A stretch of 64,000 bases of DNA from Streptomyces verrucosisporus (lineage in GTDB: Bacteria; Actinomycetota; Actinomycetes; Streptomycetales; Streptomycetaceae): assembly GCF_017114865.1 (NCBI RefSeq), contig NZ_JADEYH010000009.1, positions 62,001 through 126,000 on the forward strand. Direction: 5' to 3'. This document shows, piece by piece, positions 28,644-38,885 of this stretch (its first letter is position 1; each line of letters begins with the position of its first letter). The notes below the pieces were generated by a model. The model saw nothing but the letters and a program-made list of their open reading frames with translations, did no database searches and was not told the DNA's origin. The translations under genes were made by a program, and so were the position numbers.

Positions 28644-29034
28644 GGTCCCCCCATGGTGCTCGGCAGGGCACACAGGGTATTCCAGCGGGTGTCGTATTTC
28701 AGACGATTGGCCGAAGTGGGACAGAGCATCGGTGTCCGGCGCACCGGCGCGGCGCCCGGTCCTTCCGGCCGTACCGCCCGGCCCCGGGAGGAGGCGGGGG
28801 CCTCCGCGCCCCGCGTACGCCGCCGTGCCCGGCCGGCGGCGGAGGGGCGTGGACGTCCGGCCGCCGTCAACGGCCCGCAGGACCGCCCGGGGACACCCGC
28901 GCGGCACTCGTACGACGCCGGAGGGACGGCCGGTGTTCGCCGCGGGGAGCGGCGTTCCGCGCGCACCTGTCCGACACCCTCGTACGCCAGTACGCTGTGC
29001 CCCCGGGCCACGGACCGTCGCGGAGGGCGCGTGG
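28644..29034. other. Divergent intergenic region between CRP-like and SARP genes
   Basis: These 391 bp separate two divergent regulator genes and must hold both promoters. The part near 28668-28720 is relatively A/T-rich (GGTATTCCAGCGGGTGTCGT, TTTCAGACGATTGG) and is the best place for them. I found no convincing -35/-10 pair, no clear CRP-type palindrome and no coding frame with streptomycete codon use. Confidence 0.4.
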
Positions 29035-31923
29035 ATGGGGGAGCCGACTTTCGGGGTGCTGGGGCCGCTGAGGGTACGGGGGCGCGGTACCGAGGTCCGT
29101 CTCGGCGGTCCCAAGCCGAGGGCGGTCCTCGCCACGCTGCTGCTGCAGCCAGGCGCCTTCGTCTCGCTCGACATGCTGACCGAGGTCCTGTGGCCCGGCG
29201 GCGCCCCCCGCTCCGCCGTCGCCAACGTCCGCACCTATGTGCGCACACTGCGCCGCGCCCTGTCGGAGGCGGGGGTCGCCACCGGCGGGCTGAGCACCAG
29301 ACCGTCGGGGTACGCGTTCGACGTCGCGCCCGGTGACACCGACCTGTCGCTCTTCGAGCAGCGGCTGGAGCGGGCCCGCGCGGAGCGCGACCACGGCGGG
29401 GACGAGGCGGCGCTGCGCCGCTACGAGTCGGCCCTCGGGCTCTGGCGCGGCAGCGTGCTGCAGGACGTGCCGTCCAGCGTGGTGTGGGATCCGGTGGTCG
29501 CCAGGGCCGAGGAGGCGCGGTCGGCCGCGGTCGGCGAGTGCCTCGAAGTGCGGCTGCGCATGGGGGAGTACGCGCCGCTGGTCGTGGAGCTGCGCTCACG
29601 TCTGGCCGGGGACCCGTTACGCGAGGACCTGTGGCAGATGCTGGTGCGGGCGCTGCACGGGTCGGGCCGCACCGCGCAGGCCCGTGCCGCCTACGCCGAG
29701 GCCGAGCGGATCCTGGCGGCCGAGCTCGGCGTCGAACCGGGCGCCTCCCTGCGCCGCACCGGGGAGGAGGTCAACGGCTACACCGGCCGGCGCCGGCCCG
29801 TGCCGGCCGAGCCGGTGTGCCAGCTGCCGATGGACGTGCCGGACTTCACCGGACGGTCCGAGGAGGTCGCCGCGCTGGAGCGGCTGCTGTCGGCGGCCGG
29901 CCGGCAGCCGGTCGTCGCCGTCCTGTCGGGCCCGCCGGGCTCGGGGAAGACGACCCTGGCGGTCCATGTGGCGCACCGGGTGCGCCGGGCCTTCCCCGAC
30001 GGCCAGCTCTTCGTGGACCTGGGCGGGATGAGCGACCGCCCGCGCGAGCCGGCCGACGTCCTGGCCGAGATGCTGCGGGGGCTCGGCGTCATCGACAGCG
30101 CGGTCCCCGGCGAGCTGGGCGAACGGGCCGCGCTGCTGCGCTCGCGCATGGCGCAGCGCCGGTACCTCGTCGTCCTCGACGACGCGGCGGGCGGCGCGCA
30201 GGTGCGCCCCCTGCTTCCGGGGACCGGCGGATCGGCGGTGGTCGTCAGCTCGCGCCGCCGGACGCCGGGGCTGCCGGCGCACCACTTCCCCATCGGGGTG
30301 ATGAGACGCGACGAGGCCCGCGCGCTCCTGGGCGCGATCGTGGGGGAGAACCGGCTGCGCAGGGAGGGCGCCGATACCGACCGGGTGCTCACCGGCTGCG
30401 GTTCGCTGCCGCTGGCCGTACGGATCGCCGGCTCCCGGCTGGCCAACAGGCCGGGCTGGAGCGTCGGCACGCTGGCCGATTTCCTGCACGACGAGCGCGG
30501 ACGGCTGGACCAGCTCCAGACGGGCGAGATGGAGGTGCGGGCGAGCGCGGAGCTGAGCTACCGCCATCTGCCCGAGCGGGCGGCGGCGGCCTTCCGCGCC
30601 TTCGGGCACCTGAGCGGCGACGCGGTGCCCGGCTGGCTCGTCGCGGTGGCGATGGGCCGCCCGGACGGGGCCGCCGGGGAGCTGGAGGCGCTGGCCGACG
30701 AGCACCTGGTCGAGGTGGTGGGCACCGACCGGCTGGGGCTGCAGCGCTACCGGATGCACGACCTGCTGCGCTGCTACGCCGGGGAGCTGGCCGAGGAGGA
30801 CGGCGCGGGCGTGCTCCGGCGGCTCCGGCTGCAGGTCGTCGACGAGCTGATCGCGCTCGCCCGCTGCGCGAACTCGGCGATGCCCACCCGCTTCCTCGGG
30901 GTGCTCGGGGAGCCGGTCCGGCCCACCGGGCCGGCCGCCGCGGTCGCGCACGCGGTACGAGCCCGGCCCGTCGAGTGGTTCGAGACCGAGCGCCGGCTGC
31001 TGGTCCGGTCGGTGGAGTCCGCGCTGCGGCTGGGCCGGGTCTCCCGGGCCGCCGACCTCGCCGTCGAGCTGGCGGGCTTCTTCGACATGCGCGGCTACTA
31101 CGGCGACTGGCTGAGAACGCACCGGCTCGTGCTCGACGCGATGCCCGACCCGGCCGACATCCGGGCCGCGGCGCTGCTGCGCAACCTGGGCCAGCTCCAC
31201 CTCTACCAGGACCGGTACGCGGAGGCGCTGGAGTCGTTCCGGACCTCGCGCGCCCTCTTCGCCCGGCTGGGGCATCCGCCGGGCGAGGCGGTCGCCGCGG
31301 TGGGGGCCGGCTCCGTGCACCGGGTGGTGGGCGATCTCGGCGCCGCTCTGAAGGCGTTCACCGACGCGCTGCGCGGGTTCGGCGGTGTGGGCGACCCGCA
31401 CGGTGAGGCGGTCGCGCACAACGCGATCGCCTCGGTGTGGCTGGAGCGCCGGGAGCCGGACGCCGCGGCGCCCTGGCTCGACGGCGCCCTGGAGCTGTCC
31501 CGCGCCGTCGGCGACCGGCACCGGGAGGCGCAGGTGCGCCGCCGGATCGCGGTACTGCACGAGCTGCGCGGTGAACCGCAGGCCGCACGGGCGGAGTTGG
31601 AGCGGGCGCTGGGCATCTTCGACGAGCTGGCCGACACGCACTGCGCGGCCTATGTGCAGCAGAGCATCGGGGAGCTGTGCCTGCGGCAGGGCGACGCGGG
31701 CCAGGCGTCGGCGCTGCTGGTGGACGCGCTCGCCGTGCAGCGGCAGCTCGGCGACCGCCGGGCCGAGGCGCGCGTCGCGTGCCTGCTGGGTGAACTGCAC
31801 CGGGCGACCGGCCGGGAGCAGACCGCCAGGCGCTACTTCCACCGTTCCCTTTCGACGTGGCGCCGGCTCCAGGTGTGCGATCAGGCCGAGCTCGTGGACG
31901 CCAAGCTGCGTTCGCCGTGCTGA
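29035..31923 (+). CDS. SARP-type regulator with NB-ARC and TPR domains (AfsR-like)
   Basis: A 962-residue protein. Residues about 8-92 are an OmpR-type winged helix. About 97-243 is the bacterial transcriptional activation domain (BTAD). About 265-560 is an NB-ARC/STAND ATPase with Walker A at 299-306 (GPPGSGKT) and Walker B RYLVVLDDA. About 700-950 are tetratricopeptide-like repeats. AfsR-class proteins activate secondary-metabolite or development genes. The ATG at 29035 follows GGAGGG by 7 nt. Codon 195 is TTA (29617-29619), predicting dependence on bldA. Whether it controls the divergent cyclase locus or something else is unknown. Confidence 0.92.
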   Translation: MGEPTFGVLGPLRVRGRGTEVRLGGPKPRAVLATLLLQPGAFVSLDMLTEVLWPGGAPRSAVANVRTYVRTLRRALSEAGVATGGLSTRPSGYAFDVAPGDTDLSLFEQRLERARAERDHGGDEAALRRYESALGLWRGSVLQDVPSSVVWDPVVARAEEARSAAVGECLEVRLRMGEYAPLVVELRSRLAGDPLREDLWQMLVRALHGSGRTAQARAAYAEAERILAAELGVEPGASLRRTGEEVNGYTGRRRPVPAEPVCQLPMDVPDFTGRSEEVAALERLLSAAGRQPVVAVLSGPPGSGKTTLAVHVAHRVRRAFPDGQLFVDLGGMSDRPREPADVLAEMLRGLGVIDSAVPGELGERAALLRSRMAQRRYLVVLDDAAGGAQVRPLLPGTGGSAVVVSSRRRTPGLPAHHFPIGVMRRDEARALLGAIVGENRLRREGADTDRVLTGCGSLPLAVRIAGSRLANRPGWSVGTLADFLHDERGRLDQLQTGEMEVRASAELSYRHLPERAAAAFRAFGHLSGDAVPGWLVAVAMGRPDGAAGELEALADEHLVEVVGTDRLGLQRYRMHDLLRCYAGELAEEDGAGVLRRLRLQVVDELIALARCANSAMPTRFLGVLGEPVRPTGPAAAVAHAVRARPVEWFETERRLLVRSVESALRLGRVSRAADLAVELAGFFDMRGYYGDWLRTHRLVLDAMPDPADIRAAALLRNLGQLHLYQDRYAEALESFRTSRALFARLGHPPGEAVAAVGAGSVHRVVGDLGAALKAFTDALRGFGGVGDPHGEAVAHNAIASVWLERREPDAAAPWLDGALELSRAVGDRHREAQVRRRIAVLHELRGEPQAARAELERALGIFDELADTHCAAYVQQSIGELCLRQGDAGQASALLVDALAVQRQLGDRRAEARVACLLGELHRATGREQTARRYFHRSLSTWRRLQVCDQAELVDAKLRSPC

Positions 31924-31966
31924 CGCGTTCGCCTTGCCGGTGCGTTCGCGGCCCTGACGGGTTCGC

Positions 31967-32061
31967 GGGGGCGTGTCGCCTCCGGCGCCGGAGGCGGCAC
32001 GCCCCCGCGAGGGGCGGACGGCGGGTGCGGCGGGCCCGGCCGTCCGCCCCTCGCGGGGGCG
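31967..32061. terminator. Two overlapping, mutually exclusive hairpins
   Basis: Hairpin A pairs 31967-31986 with 31987-32006 (one G-T pair; the centre must open to form a loop). Hairpin B pairs 32000-32021 with 32040-32061 perfectly over 22 bp. They share 32000-32006, so only one can form at full length at a time. They separate the convergent SARP and M23 peptidase genes. Confidence 0.65.
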
Positions 32062-32066
32062 TCACA

Positions 32067-32645
32067 TCAGCACTTGTTGGTGCTCTTCTGGTAGCGCGTG
32101 GTGTAGTCGGGGTAGCCGACCCCCTGCACGACCGCGGTGACGACCGACCCGTTGTGGATCTGCTCGTAGTGCAGGTGGGGGGAGAGGCTGTACTTGGCGG
32201 ACGACTTGCCGACCCGGCCGATCCGCTGGCCGGCCTTGACCTTGTCGCCCTTGCCGACCCCCCGGCTGTACAGATGGGCGTAGCGCGTCCGCCAGCCGTT
32301 CCCGTGGCCGATCACGATGGTGTGGCCGTAGCCGGTGGTGGTGGAGTAGTGGGAGGAGAGGACGGTGCCGCCGGCGCTGGCGAACACCCGGCGCTTGTAG
32401 TCGTCCGGGTTGCCGTTCGCGTCGTAGTGGTTCCAGTCGATCGAGCGGGCCGGGCTGTGCCCGTTCCAGTTGCTGCCGCGCCAGACCTGGCCGCACAGGA
32501 ACGGCATCTTGAAGTTGGGCCGGGCCAGGGCCTGTACGGCGTCCGGTGAGCTCTCCTGCGGTGTCGCGACGGCGTTGGGGGCCGTGGCCGCGAGGGCGGC
32601 GACCGCGCTCGCGGCCGCGAGTATCCGGCGGGAACGTCTCTGCAT
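32067..32645 (-). CDS. Secreted M23 family metallopeptidase
   Basis: A 192-residue protein. The N-terminus (MQRRSRRILAAASAVAALAA, then a TAPNAVATP cleavage region) is a signal peptide. The mature part has LytM/M23 features: the GHSPARSIDWN segment with a metal-ligand His and Asp, YGHTIVIGHGNGWRTRYAHL, a typical GDKVKAGQRIGRVG strand and the final SPHLHYEQ with the H-x-H pair. M23 enzymes cut peptidoglycan cross-bridges. The ATG at 32645 follows AAGGGGA, and a longer upstream frame has no signal sequence. It is divergent from a secreted S8 protease. Confidence 0.88.
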   Translation of the reverse strand: MQRRSRRILAAASAVAALAATAPNAVATPQESSPDAVQALARPNFKMPFLCGQVWRGSNWNGHSPARSIDWNHYDANGNPDDYKRRVFASAGGTVLSSHYSTTTGYGHTIVIGHGNGWRTRYAHLYSRGVGKGDKVKAGQRIGRVGKSSAKYSLSPHLHYEQIHNGSVVTAVVQGVGYPDYTTRYQKSTNKC

Positions 32646-32963
32646 GGGCTTCCCCTTGTGGTCGGTGACGGGGCGATTGAAGGGGGCGCCCATACAAAGC
32701 GGATACAACCGCCGGGCCTCCTCCGGCGGCCGGGCGGACCGGTGGGGCGGCACCGGCCCGGGGGCCAGGGCGTCGTGGCCGGAAGTGTGTTGACGGCATG
32801 TGACATGTACGTGTCTTTGTGCACGCACCCTTGTGTCTTTCCTATGGATCGGCGAATCTTTCGAGCGGCGAACCGTTCGGGCACCGCGCACCTCCCGGTG
32901 CTTGGTTTGTCATGTTCATGCGCAATCCCTCGGTAGCGCACCCCACAGGAGGAGGACCCCCAC
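32646..32963. promoter_or_regulatory. Divergent promoter region of two exported peptidases
   Basis: A 318-bp gap of lower GC content than its surroundings. It contains TTGACG (32790-32795), a near-palindrome GACATGTACGTGTC (32802-32815) and a strong AGGAGGAGG ribosome binding site before the S8 gene. No complete promoter could be assigned with confidence. Confidence 0.35.
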
Positions 32964-34544
<1,581 letters not shown>

Positions 34545-34641
34545 GCCCCCGAAACCCCTGTTCCACGGACCGGCCTCCGGCCTGAACTCCGGGCCGATCC
34601 GCGGTCCGGTCCCCGGCGGCTCCGACCGCCCGTGCACAGCC

Positions 34642-34672
34642 CCGGCCCCCACGGCTCCGCCGTGGGGGCCGG
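34642..34672 (+). terminator. Hairpin terminator after S8 protease
   Basis: Perfect 14-bp arms (34642-34655 and 34659-34672) with a 3-nt loop followed by TTTCGTG. Confidence 0.75.
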
Positions 34673-34796
34673 TTTCGTGCTTGAAACCTGCCCTGAGCAG
34701 CACTTCATCACATCGGGTGAAACCCTGGCCGATTATTGCGGCGTACAACCTTCCGTTGCCAAGCTGTTGCACACCGTCAAGCTGTTGGGAGGACAT

Positions 34797-35549
34797 GTGC
34801 CTTTCGGTGAACAGCCCGCGTATCTGCGTGTGGCCGGGGATCTCCGCCGGAAGATCGCCGACGGCACGCTTCCGCCGCGCACCCGGCTGCCGTCGCAGGC
34901 CCGCATCCGCGCGGAGTACGGCGTCTCGGACACCGTCGCACTGGAGGCCCGCAAGGTGCTGATGGCCGAGGGGCTGGTGGAGGGCCGCTCCGGGTCGGGG
35001 ACGTACGTGCGCGAGCGGCCCGTGCCGCGCAGGGTGGTCCGCACCGGCTACCGGCCGGCAGGCGAGACCGGCCCGTTCCGCCAGGAGCAGGCCGACGAGC
35101 GGATCACGGGCACCTGGGAGTCGCACAGCGAGCAGGAGGAGGCGGGCCCGGGGATCGCCGAGCGGCTGCGGATCAAGGAGGGGGAGCGGGTGATGCGCAC
35201 CCACTACCTGTTCCGGGTCGGCGGGGAGCCCTCGATGCTCTCCACCTCCTGGGAGCCGCTGGCCGTCACCGGGCGCACCCCCGTGATGCTGCCGGAGGAG
35301 GGGCCGCTCGGAGGACGGGGGGTGGTGGAGCGGATGGCGGCCATCGACATCGTCGTGGACAACGTGGTGGAGGAGGTCGGAGCCCGGCCCGGACTGGCCG
35401 AGGAGATGCTCGTGCTGGGCGGGGTGCCGGGGCACACCGTGCTGGTGATCGAACGGACGTACCGCGCCGGCGGACGCCCGGTGGAGACCGCGGACGTGAT
35501 CGTGCCCGCGGACCGCCACCGCGCCGTGTACCACCTCCCGGTGCGCTGA
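34797..35549 (+). CDS. GntR-family regulator, HutC/UTRA type
   Basis: A 250-residue protein. The winged helix at about 8-75 shows YLRVAGDLRRKIADGTLPP, LPSQARIRAEYGVSDTVA and EGLVEGRSGSGTYVRERP, the standard GntR pattern. The remainder (about 95-250) is a UTRA ligand-binding domain with RLRIKEGERVMRTHYLF and the HTVLVIERTYRAGGRPVETA strand pair. The GTG at 34797 is preceded by GGGAGGA. UTRA regulators usually sense sugar phosphates or small metabolites; the target here is unknown. Confidence 0.9.
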   Translation: MPFGEQPAYLRVAGDLRRKIADGTLPPRTRLPSQARIRAEYGVSDTVALEARKVLMAEGLVEGRSGSGTYVRERPVPRRVVRTGYRPAGETGPFRQEQADERITGTWESHSEQEEAGPGIAERLRIKEGERVMRTHYLFRVGGEPSMLSTSWEPLAVTGRTPVMLPEEGPLGGRGVVERMAAIDIVVDNVVEEVGARPGLAEEMLVLGGVPGHTVLVIERTYRAGGRPVETADVIVPADRHRAVYHLPVR

Positions 35550-35651
35550 ATCACTCCCGCGCGCCCCCTGCGGATGCCGCGGTCACTCGCACACCTGGCC
35601 GAAACCATGTCGCATTGTGCCAACGCGAATGCGTTGAGTGAAGTCCGGGCG

Positions 35652-35657
35652 TAGGGT
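35652..35657 (+). promoter_or_regulatory. Putative -10 element before small leaderless ORF
   Basis: TAGGGT lies 7 nt upstream of an ATG at 35665, the same geometry as at fumC, ispH, mshB and dapE in this window. Confidence 0.4.
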
Positions 35658-35664
35658 CGGGCAT

Positions 35665-35730
35665 ATGCAGACCGGTGGATCGTTGGGGGAAGTCGCGCGG
35701 CGCGGGGCGCCGGGCGGGAGGGGTGCGTGA
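35665..35730 (+). CDS. Possible 21-codon leaderless ORF coupled to the SPOR-like gene
   Basis: The ATG lies 7 nt after a -10 hexamer. The frame runs 21 codons with mostly G/C third positions and ends in TGA 35728-35730, which overlaps the ATG of the next gene (TGATG). This layout suggests a leader peptide whose translation feeds ribosomes to the SPOR-like gene. It resembles no known protein, and it could simply be part of a leader. Confidence 0.35.
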   Translation: MQTGGSLGEVARRGAPGGRGA

Positions 35731-35957
35731 TGAGTGAGGGCAAGGCCGTGCTCCCCTGGATGGTCATACGGCAGGATCCGAACGGCAACCGCTACCGCGT
35801 CGGCCGCTACGCCACCCGGGCCGAGGCCCTGAGCATGGCCGAGCGGCTGGGCGGGGACCGGGCGGGCGGCGCCGGGGCGGAAGGGGCGGACGGAGGGGCG
35901 CAGGAGCGGCGCTACCTGGTCGAGCGCCTGCGCCGCGGAAGCGGTGATCACGCCTGA
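35730..35957 (+). CDS. Small SPOR-like domain protein
   Basis: A 75-residue cytoplasmic protein. LPWMVIRQDPNGNRYRVGRY and ATRAEALSMAERL resemble the strand-helix of SPOR domains, as found in a common family of short streptomycete proteins that begin LPW(L/M)VIRQD. The second half is Gly/Ala-rich and basic, ending ERRYLVERLRRGSGDHA. ATG 35730 is preferred; a GTG three bases upstream is equivalent. A GGGAGGGG site lies just before it. No peptidoglycan role can be assumed because no export signal is present. Confidence 0.7.
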   Translation: MSEGKAVLPWMVIRQDPNGNRYRVGRYATRAEALSMAERLGGDRAGGAGAEGADGGAQERRYLVERLRRGSGDHA

Positions 35958-36030
35958 CCCGTTGCACAATCGGGTATACGGACAAACAGTCCCAAAAGGC
36001 CCGGGTGCGCGCCCGGGCGAGAGCCCGAGC

Positions 36031-38559
36031 GTGGACGAGGACGGCGTGAACGACCCACCCAAGGCATTCCACGGCGCGGTCGAGGGCGTGACCACCTCGC
36101 TGCTCGACACCCTGCGCGTCGGTGTCGTCATGTTCGACACCGACGGCTGCATCGTGCTGTGGAGCCCCACGGTCGAGGAGATCCTCGGGTGGCCCGCCGA
36201 AGCCATGGTCGGCCACTACTACGGCGGCTACCTCACGGACGTCCCCGTCGAGGCGTCCTCGGGAGCCCCGGTCTCGCGCGACGGGATCTACCGGACGCTC
36301 CGGGAGAACAGGTACTGGCGCGGCAGCATGCGCGTCCGCCACCGCGACGGGCACGCCGTGGAGGTGGAGGCCCGCGCCTCCCTGCTCACGCCCCCCGACC
36401 GCGAACCATTCGTTCTGGCCAACATCGTCGAGACCTCCCGGCTGCGCGCCGTCGAACAGGACCTCGCGGCCCTCGACGCCCTCTTCGCCACATCCCCGCT
36501 CGGCATCGCCGTCTTCGACCCCGAGCGCCGCTACGTCCGCGCCAACGAGGCACTCGCCCGGCTCAACGGGAGGCCGGTCCACGAGATCCTCGGCAGGACC
36601 GTCCACGACGTCCTGCCGCAGGCCATGGCCGACACCCTCGCCCAGATCCAGTCCCTGGTGCTGGAGACCGGCCGCCCGGTGGTGGACACCGTCCTGGCCG
36701 CACCCGACGGGCACGGCTGGCGCTCGGTGTCCTACGGCAGACTCACCAGCCCCGACGGACGCGTCCTCGGCGTCAGCTCCACGGTGATGGACGTCACCGA
36801 GCGGCGCGACGCGATGGAGAAGATCGAGCGCGCCCGGCAGCGGCTGAAGCTCCTGGACGACGTCGGTGTGGCCCTCGGCGACCTGCTCGACGTCCCCAGG
36901 ATCGCCAGGACGCTCGCCGGCGCCCTCGTCCCGCGCTTCGCCGACTACTCCAGCGTGATGCTCTACGCCGCCGTCGCCCACGGCGGCGAACTGCCCCGCG
37001 CCGTCCGGCCGTCCGGCGCCCCGCTGCTCCAGCTCGGCGCCGCGGCCAAGGCCCGCGGCCCGGTCGTGGAGCGGATGCTGAGGGTCGGCCAGGACATCGC
37101 CCTGGAGAGGGGGTCGATCTTCGAGAGCGTGCTCACCTCCGCCGCCCCCCATCTGGTGATGTCCCGCGAGGAGCTGGTCTCCGCCTCCTACCCGGGCGAC
37201 CCCAGGGTCCAGGCCGCCCTCGACCTGGACATCCACTCCCTGATGGTCGTCCCGCTGCGTGCCCGGGGCACCGTCCTGGGGCTGCTGCTGCTCAACCGGG
37301 CCGGGGGCCGCGCCGCCTTCGACCGCGACGACCTCGCGCTCGCGATGGAACTGGCCGGGCGCGCCGGCATCAGCCTGGACAACGCCCGCCTCTACGCCCG
37401 CGAGCGCGAGAGCGCCCTGATGCTCCAGCGCAGCCTGATGCCCCAGCAGGTGCCCTCGCCGCCCGGCGTGCAGATCGCCTACCGCTACGTCCCCGGGGGC
37501 AGCCACACCGAGGCCGAGGCCGAGGCGGGCGGAGACTGGTTCGACGTGATCCCCCTGGCGGGCGGCCGGGTCGCCCTCGTCGTCGGCGACGTGATGGGCC
37601 ACGGGCTGCGCGCCGCGGCCACCATGGGGCAGCTGCGCACGGCGGTGCGCACCCTGGCCGCCCTCGACCTGCCGCCCGACGAACTGCTGCGCCGCGTCAA
37701 CGACCTGGCCGACGACCTGGCCCAGGGCCCCGACGAGCCCCTGATGGCCACCTGCGTCTACGCCGTCTACGACCCCTCCACCCGCCAGTGCACCCTGGCC
37801 ACCGCGGGGCACGTGCCGCCGCTGCTGCTGACCGGCCGGGGCGACGGCTGGGAGATCACCCCCGTCGAGGCGCCCTCGGGCGCCCCGCTGGGCGTCGGAG
37901 GGGTGGAGTTCGAGTCCGTGGGCCTGGAGGTGGAGGACGGGGCGGTCCTCGTGCTCTACACCGACGGACTGATCGAGCACCGGGGCGAGGACATCACCGA
38001 GGGACTGGACCGCCTTGTGTCCCTGCTCCGCGGCCTGCCCCCCCAGCCGTTCCTGGAGGACGTCTGCGACCGGGTGCTCGGCGGCATGGGCCCGGGCGCC
38101 GGGCCGGCCGGTCCCGGAGGCCCGGCGGGATCGATGGGATCGGTGGACGACGTGGCGCTGCTGATGGCCCGGCTCGGCTGCCTCCCCGAGGACAGCGCCG
38201 CCTCCTGGACCTTCCCCGCCGAGACGTACGCCGTGCGCCGGGCCCGTGATGCCGTCCGCGGCGTCCTGCGGGGCTGGGGGCTGGAGGCGCTGACCGACGA
38301 CACCGTGCTGCTCGTCAGTGAACTGGTCACCAACTCCATGCGCCACGCACACGGACCCATCGGCGTACGGATGGTGCGCGGCACCTCCCTGCTGGTGGAG
38401 GTCTCCGACCCGCTGCCCGCCCCGCCCCGCGAACGCAACGCCGCCGTGGACGACGAGGGCGGGCGCGGCATCCAGCTCGTCGCCCGCGGGGCGCGCCGCT
38501 GGGGGACCCGCCACGGCCCGATCGGCAAGACCGTCTGGTTCGAACTGAGCCTTCCATGA
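36031..38559 (+). CDS. PAS-PAS-GAF-PP2C-kinase-like sensor regulator
   Basis: An 842-residue protein. Domains in order are PAS (about 20-112), PAS (about 118-235), GAF (about 250-430), SpoIIE/PP2C phosphatase (about 445-690; [37 protein letters not shown]) and a HATPase_c_2 domain (about 715-842; VSELVTNSMRHA, DDEGGRGIQLVARG). It probably dephosphorylates anti-anti-sigma factors in response to signals bound by PAS/GAF. GTG 36031 is chosen because third-position G/C bias begins there; the in-frame GTG 35944 would add codons with A/T-rich third positions and overlap the previous gene. Confidence 0.9.
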   Translation: MDEDGVNDPPKAFHGAVEGVTTSLLDTLRVGVVMFDTDGCIVLWSPTVEEILGWPAEAMVGHYYGGYLTDVPVEASSGAPVSRDGIYRTLRENRYWRGSMRVRHRDGHAVEVEARASLLTPPDREPFVLANIVETSRLRAVEQDLAALDALFATSPLGIAVFDPERRYVRANEALARLNGRPVHEILGRTVHDVLPQAMADTLAQIQSLVLETGRPVVDTVLAAPDGHGWRSVSYGRLTSPDGRVLGVSSTVMDVTERRDAMEKIERARQRLKLLDDVGVALGDLLDVPRIARTLAGALVPRFADYSSVMLYAAVAHGGELPRAVRPSGAPLLQLGAAAKARGPVVERMLRVGQDIALERGSIFESVLTSAAPHLVMSREELVSASYPGDPRVQAALDLDIHSLMVVPLRARGTVLGLLLLNRAGGRAAFDRDDLALAMELAGRAGISLDNARLYARERESALMLQRSLMPQQVPSPPGVQIAYRYVPGGSHTEAEAEAGGDWFDVIPLAGGRVALVVGDVMGHGLRAAATMGQLRTAVRTLAALDLPPDELLRRVNDLADDLAQGPDEPLMATCVYAVYDPSTRQCTLATAGHVPPLLLTGRGDGWEITPVEAPSGAPLGVGGVEFESVGLEVEDGAVLVLYTDGLIEHRGEDITEGLDRLVSLLRGLPPQPFLEDVCDRVLGGMGPGAGPAGPGGPAGSMGSVDDVALLMARLGCLPEDSAASWTFPAETYAVRRARDAVRGVLRGWGLEALTDDTVLLVSELVTNSMRHAHGPIGVRMVRGTSLLVEVSDPLPAPPRERNAAVDDEGGRGIQLVARGARRWGTRHGPIGKTVWFELSLP

Positions 38560-38885
38560 CGGAAGGTGGGCTCGATCCCAGTTCCCGGCCCCGTGACAGC
38601 GGTCCCACCTGCGCCTTGACGCTGTGTCCAACACACCGGAAAAATTGCGCCACACCACATCGTGCGCCTTGCGACTCCGGCCGAGGTGCCGCCGCCGGAC
38701 CCGGCCGGGAACGGCCACGCCGTCATGGCGCGTGGTTCGAGCGGACCCCGCCTGGTTAGGAGAGAGAGGACGGGAGCGGCCCGGGTTCCGCCGGAGGTGG
38801 CGGAAACCGGGCGGCGGACGGGCCCAGCGGGCTCCGGGCGGAGTGTGCCCGGGAAGATGCTGGACCGGAACAGGAAGGGGCGGCG
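38560..38885. other. Intergenic region between two PP2C-type genes
   Basis: 326 bp. It contains a TTGACG hexamer at 38616-38621 next to TGTGTCCAACACAC, but no matching -10 at 16-18 bp. An AAGGGGCGGCG stretch immediately before 38886 is the ribosome binding site of the next gene. No coding frame is supported. Confidence 0.35.
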
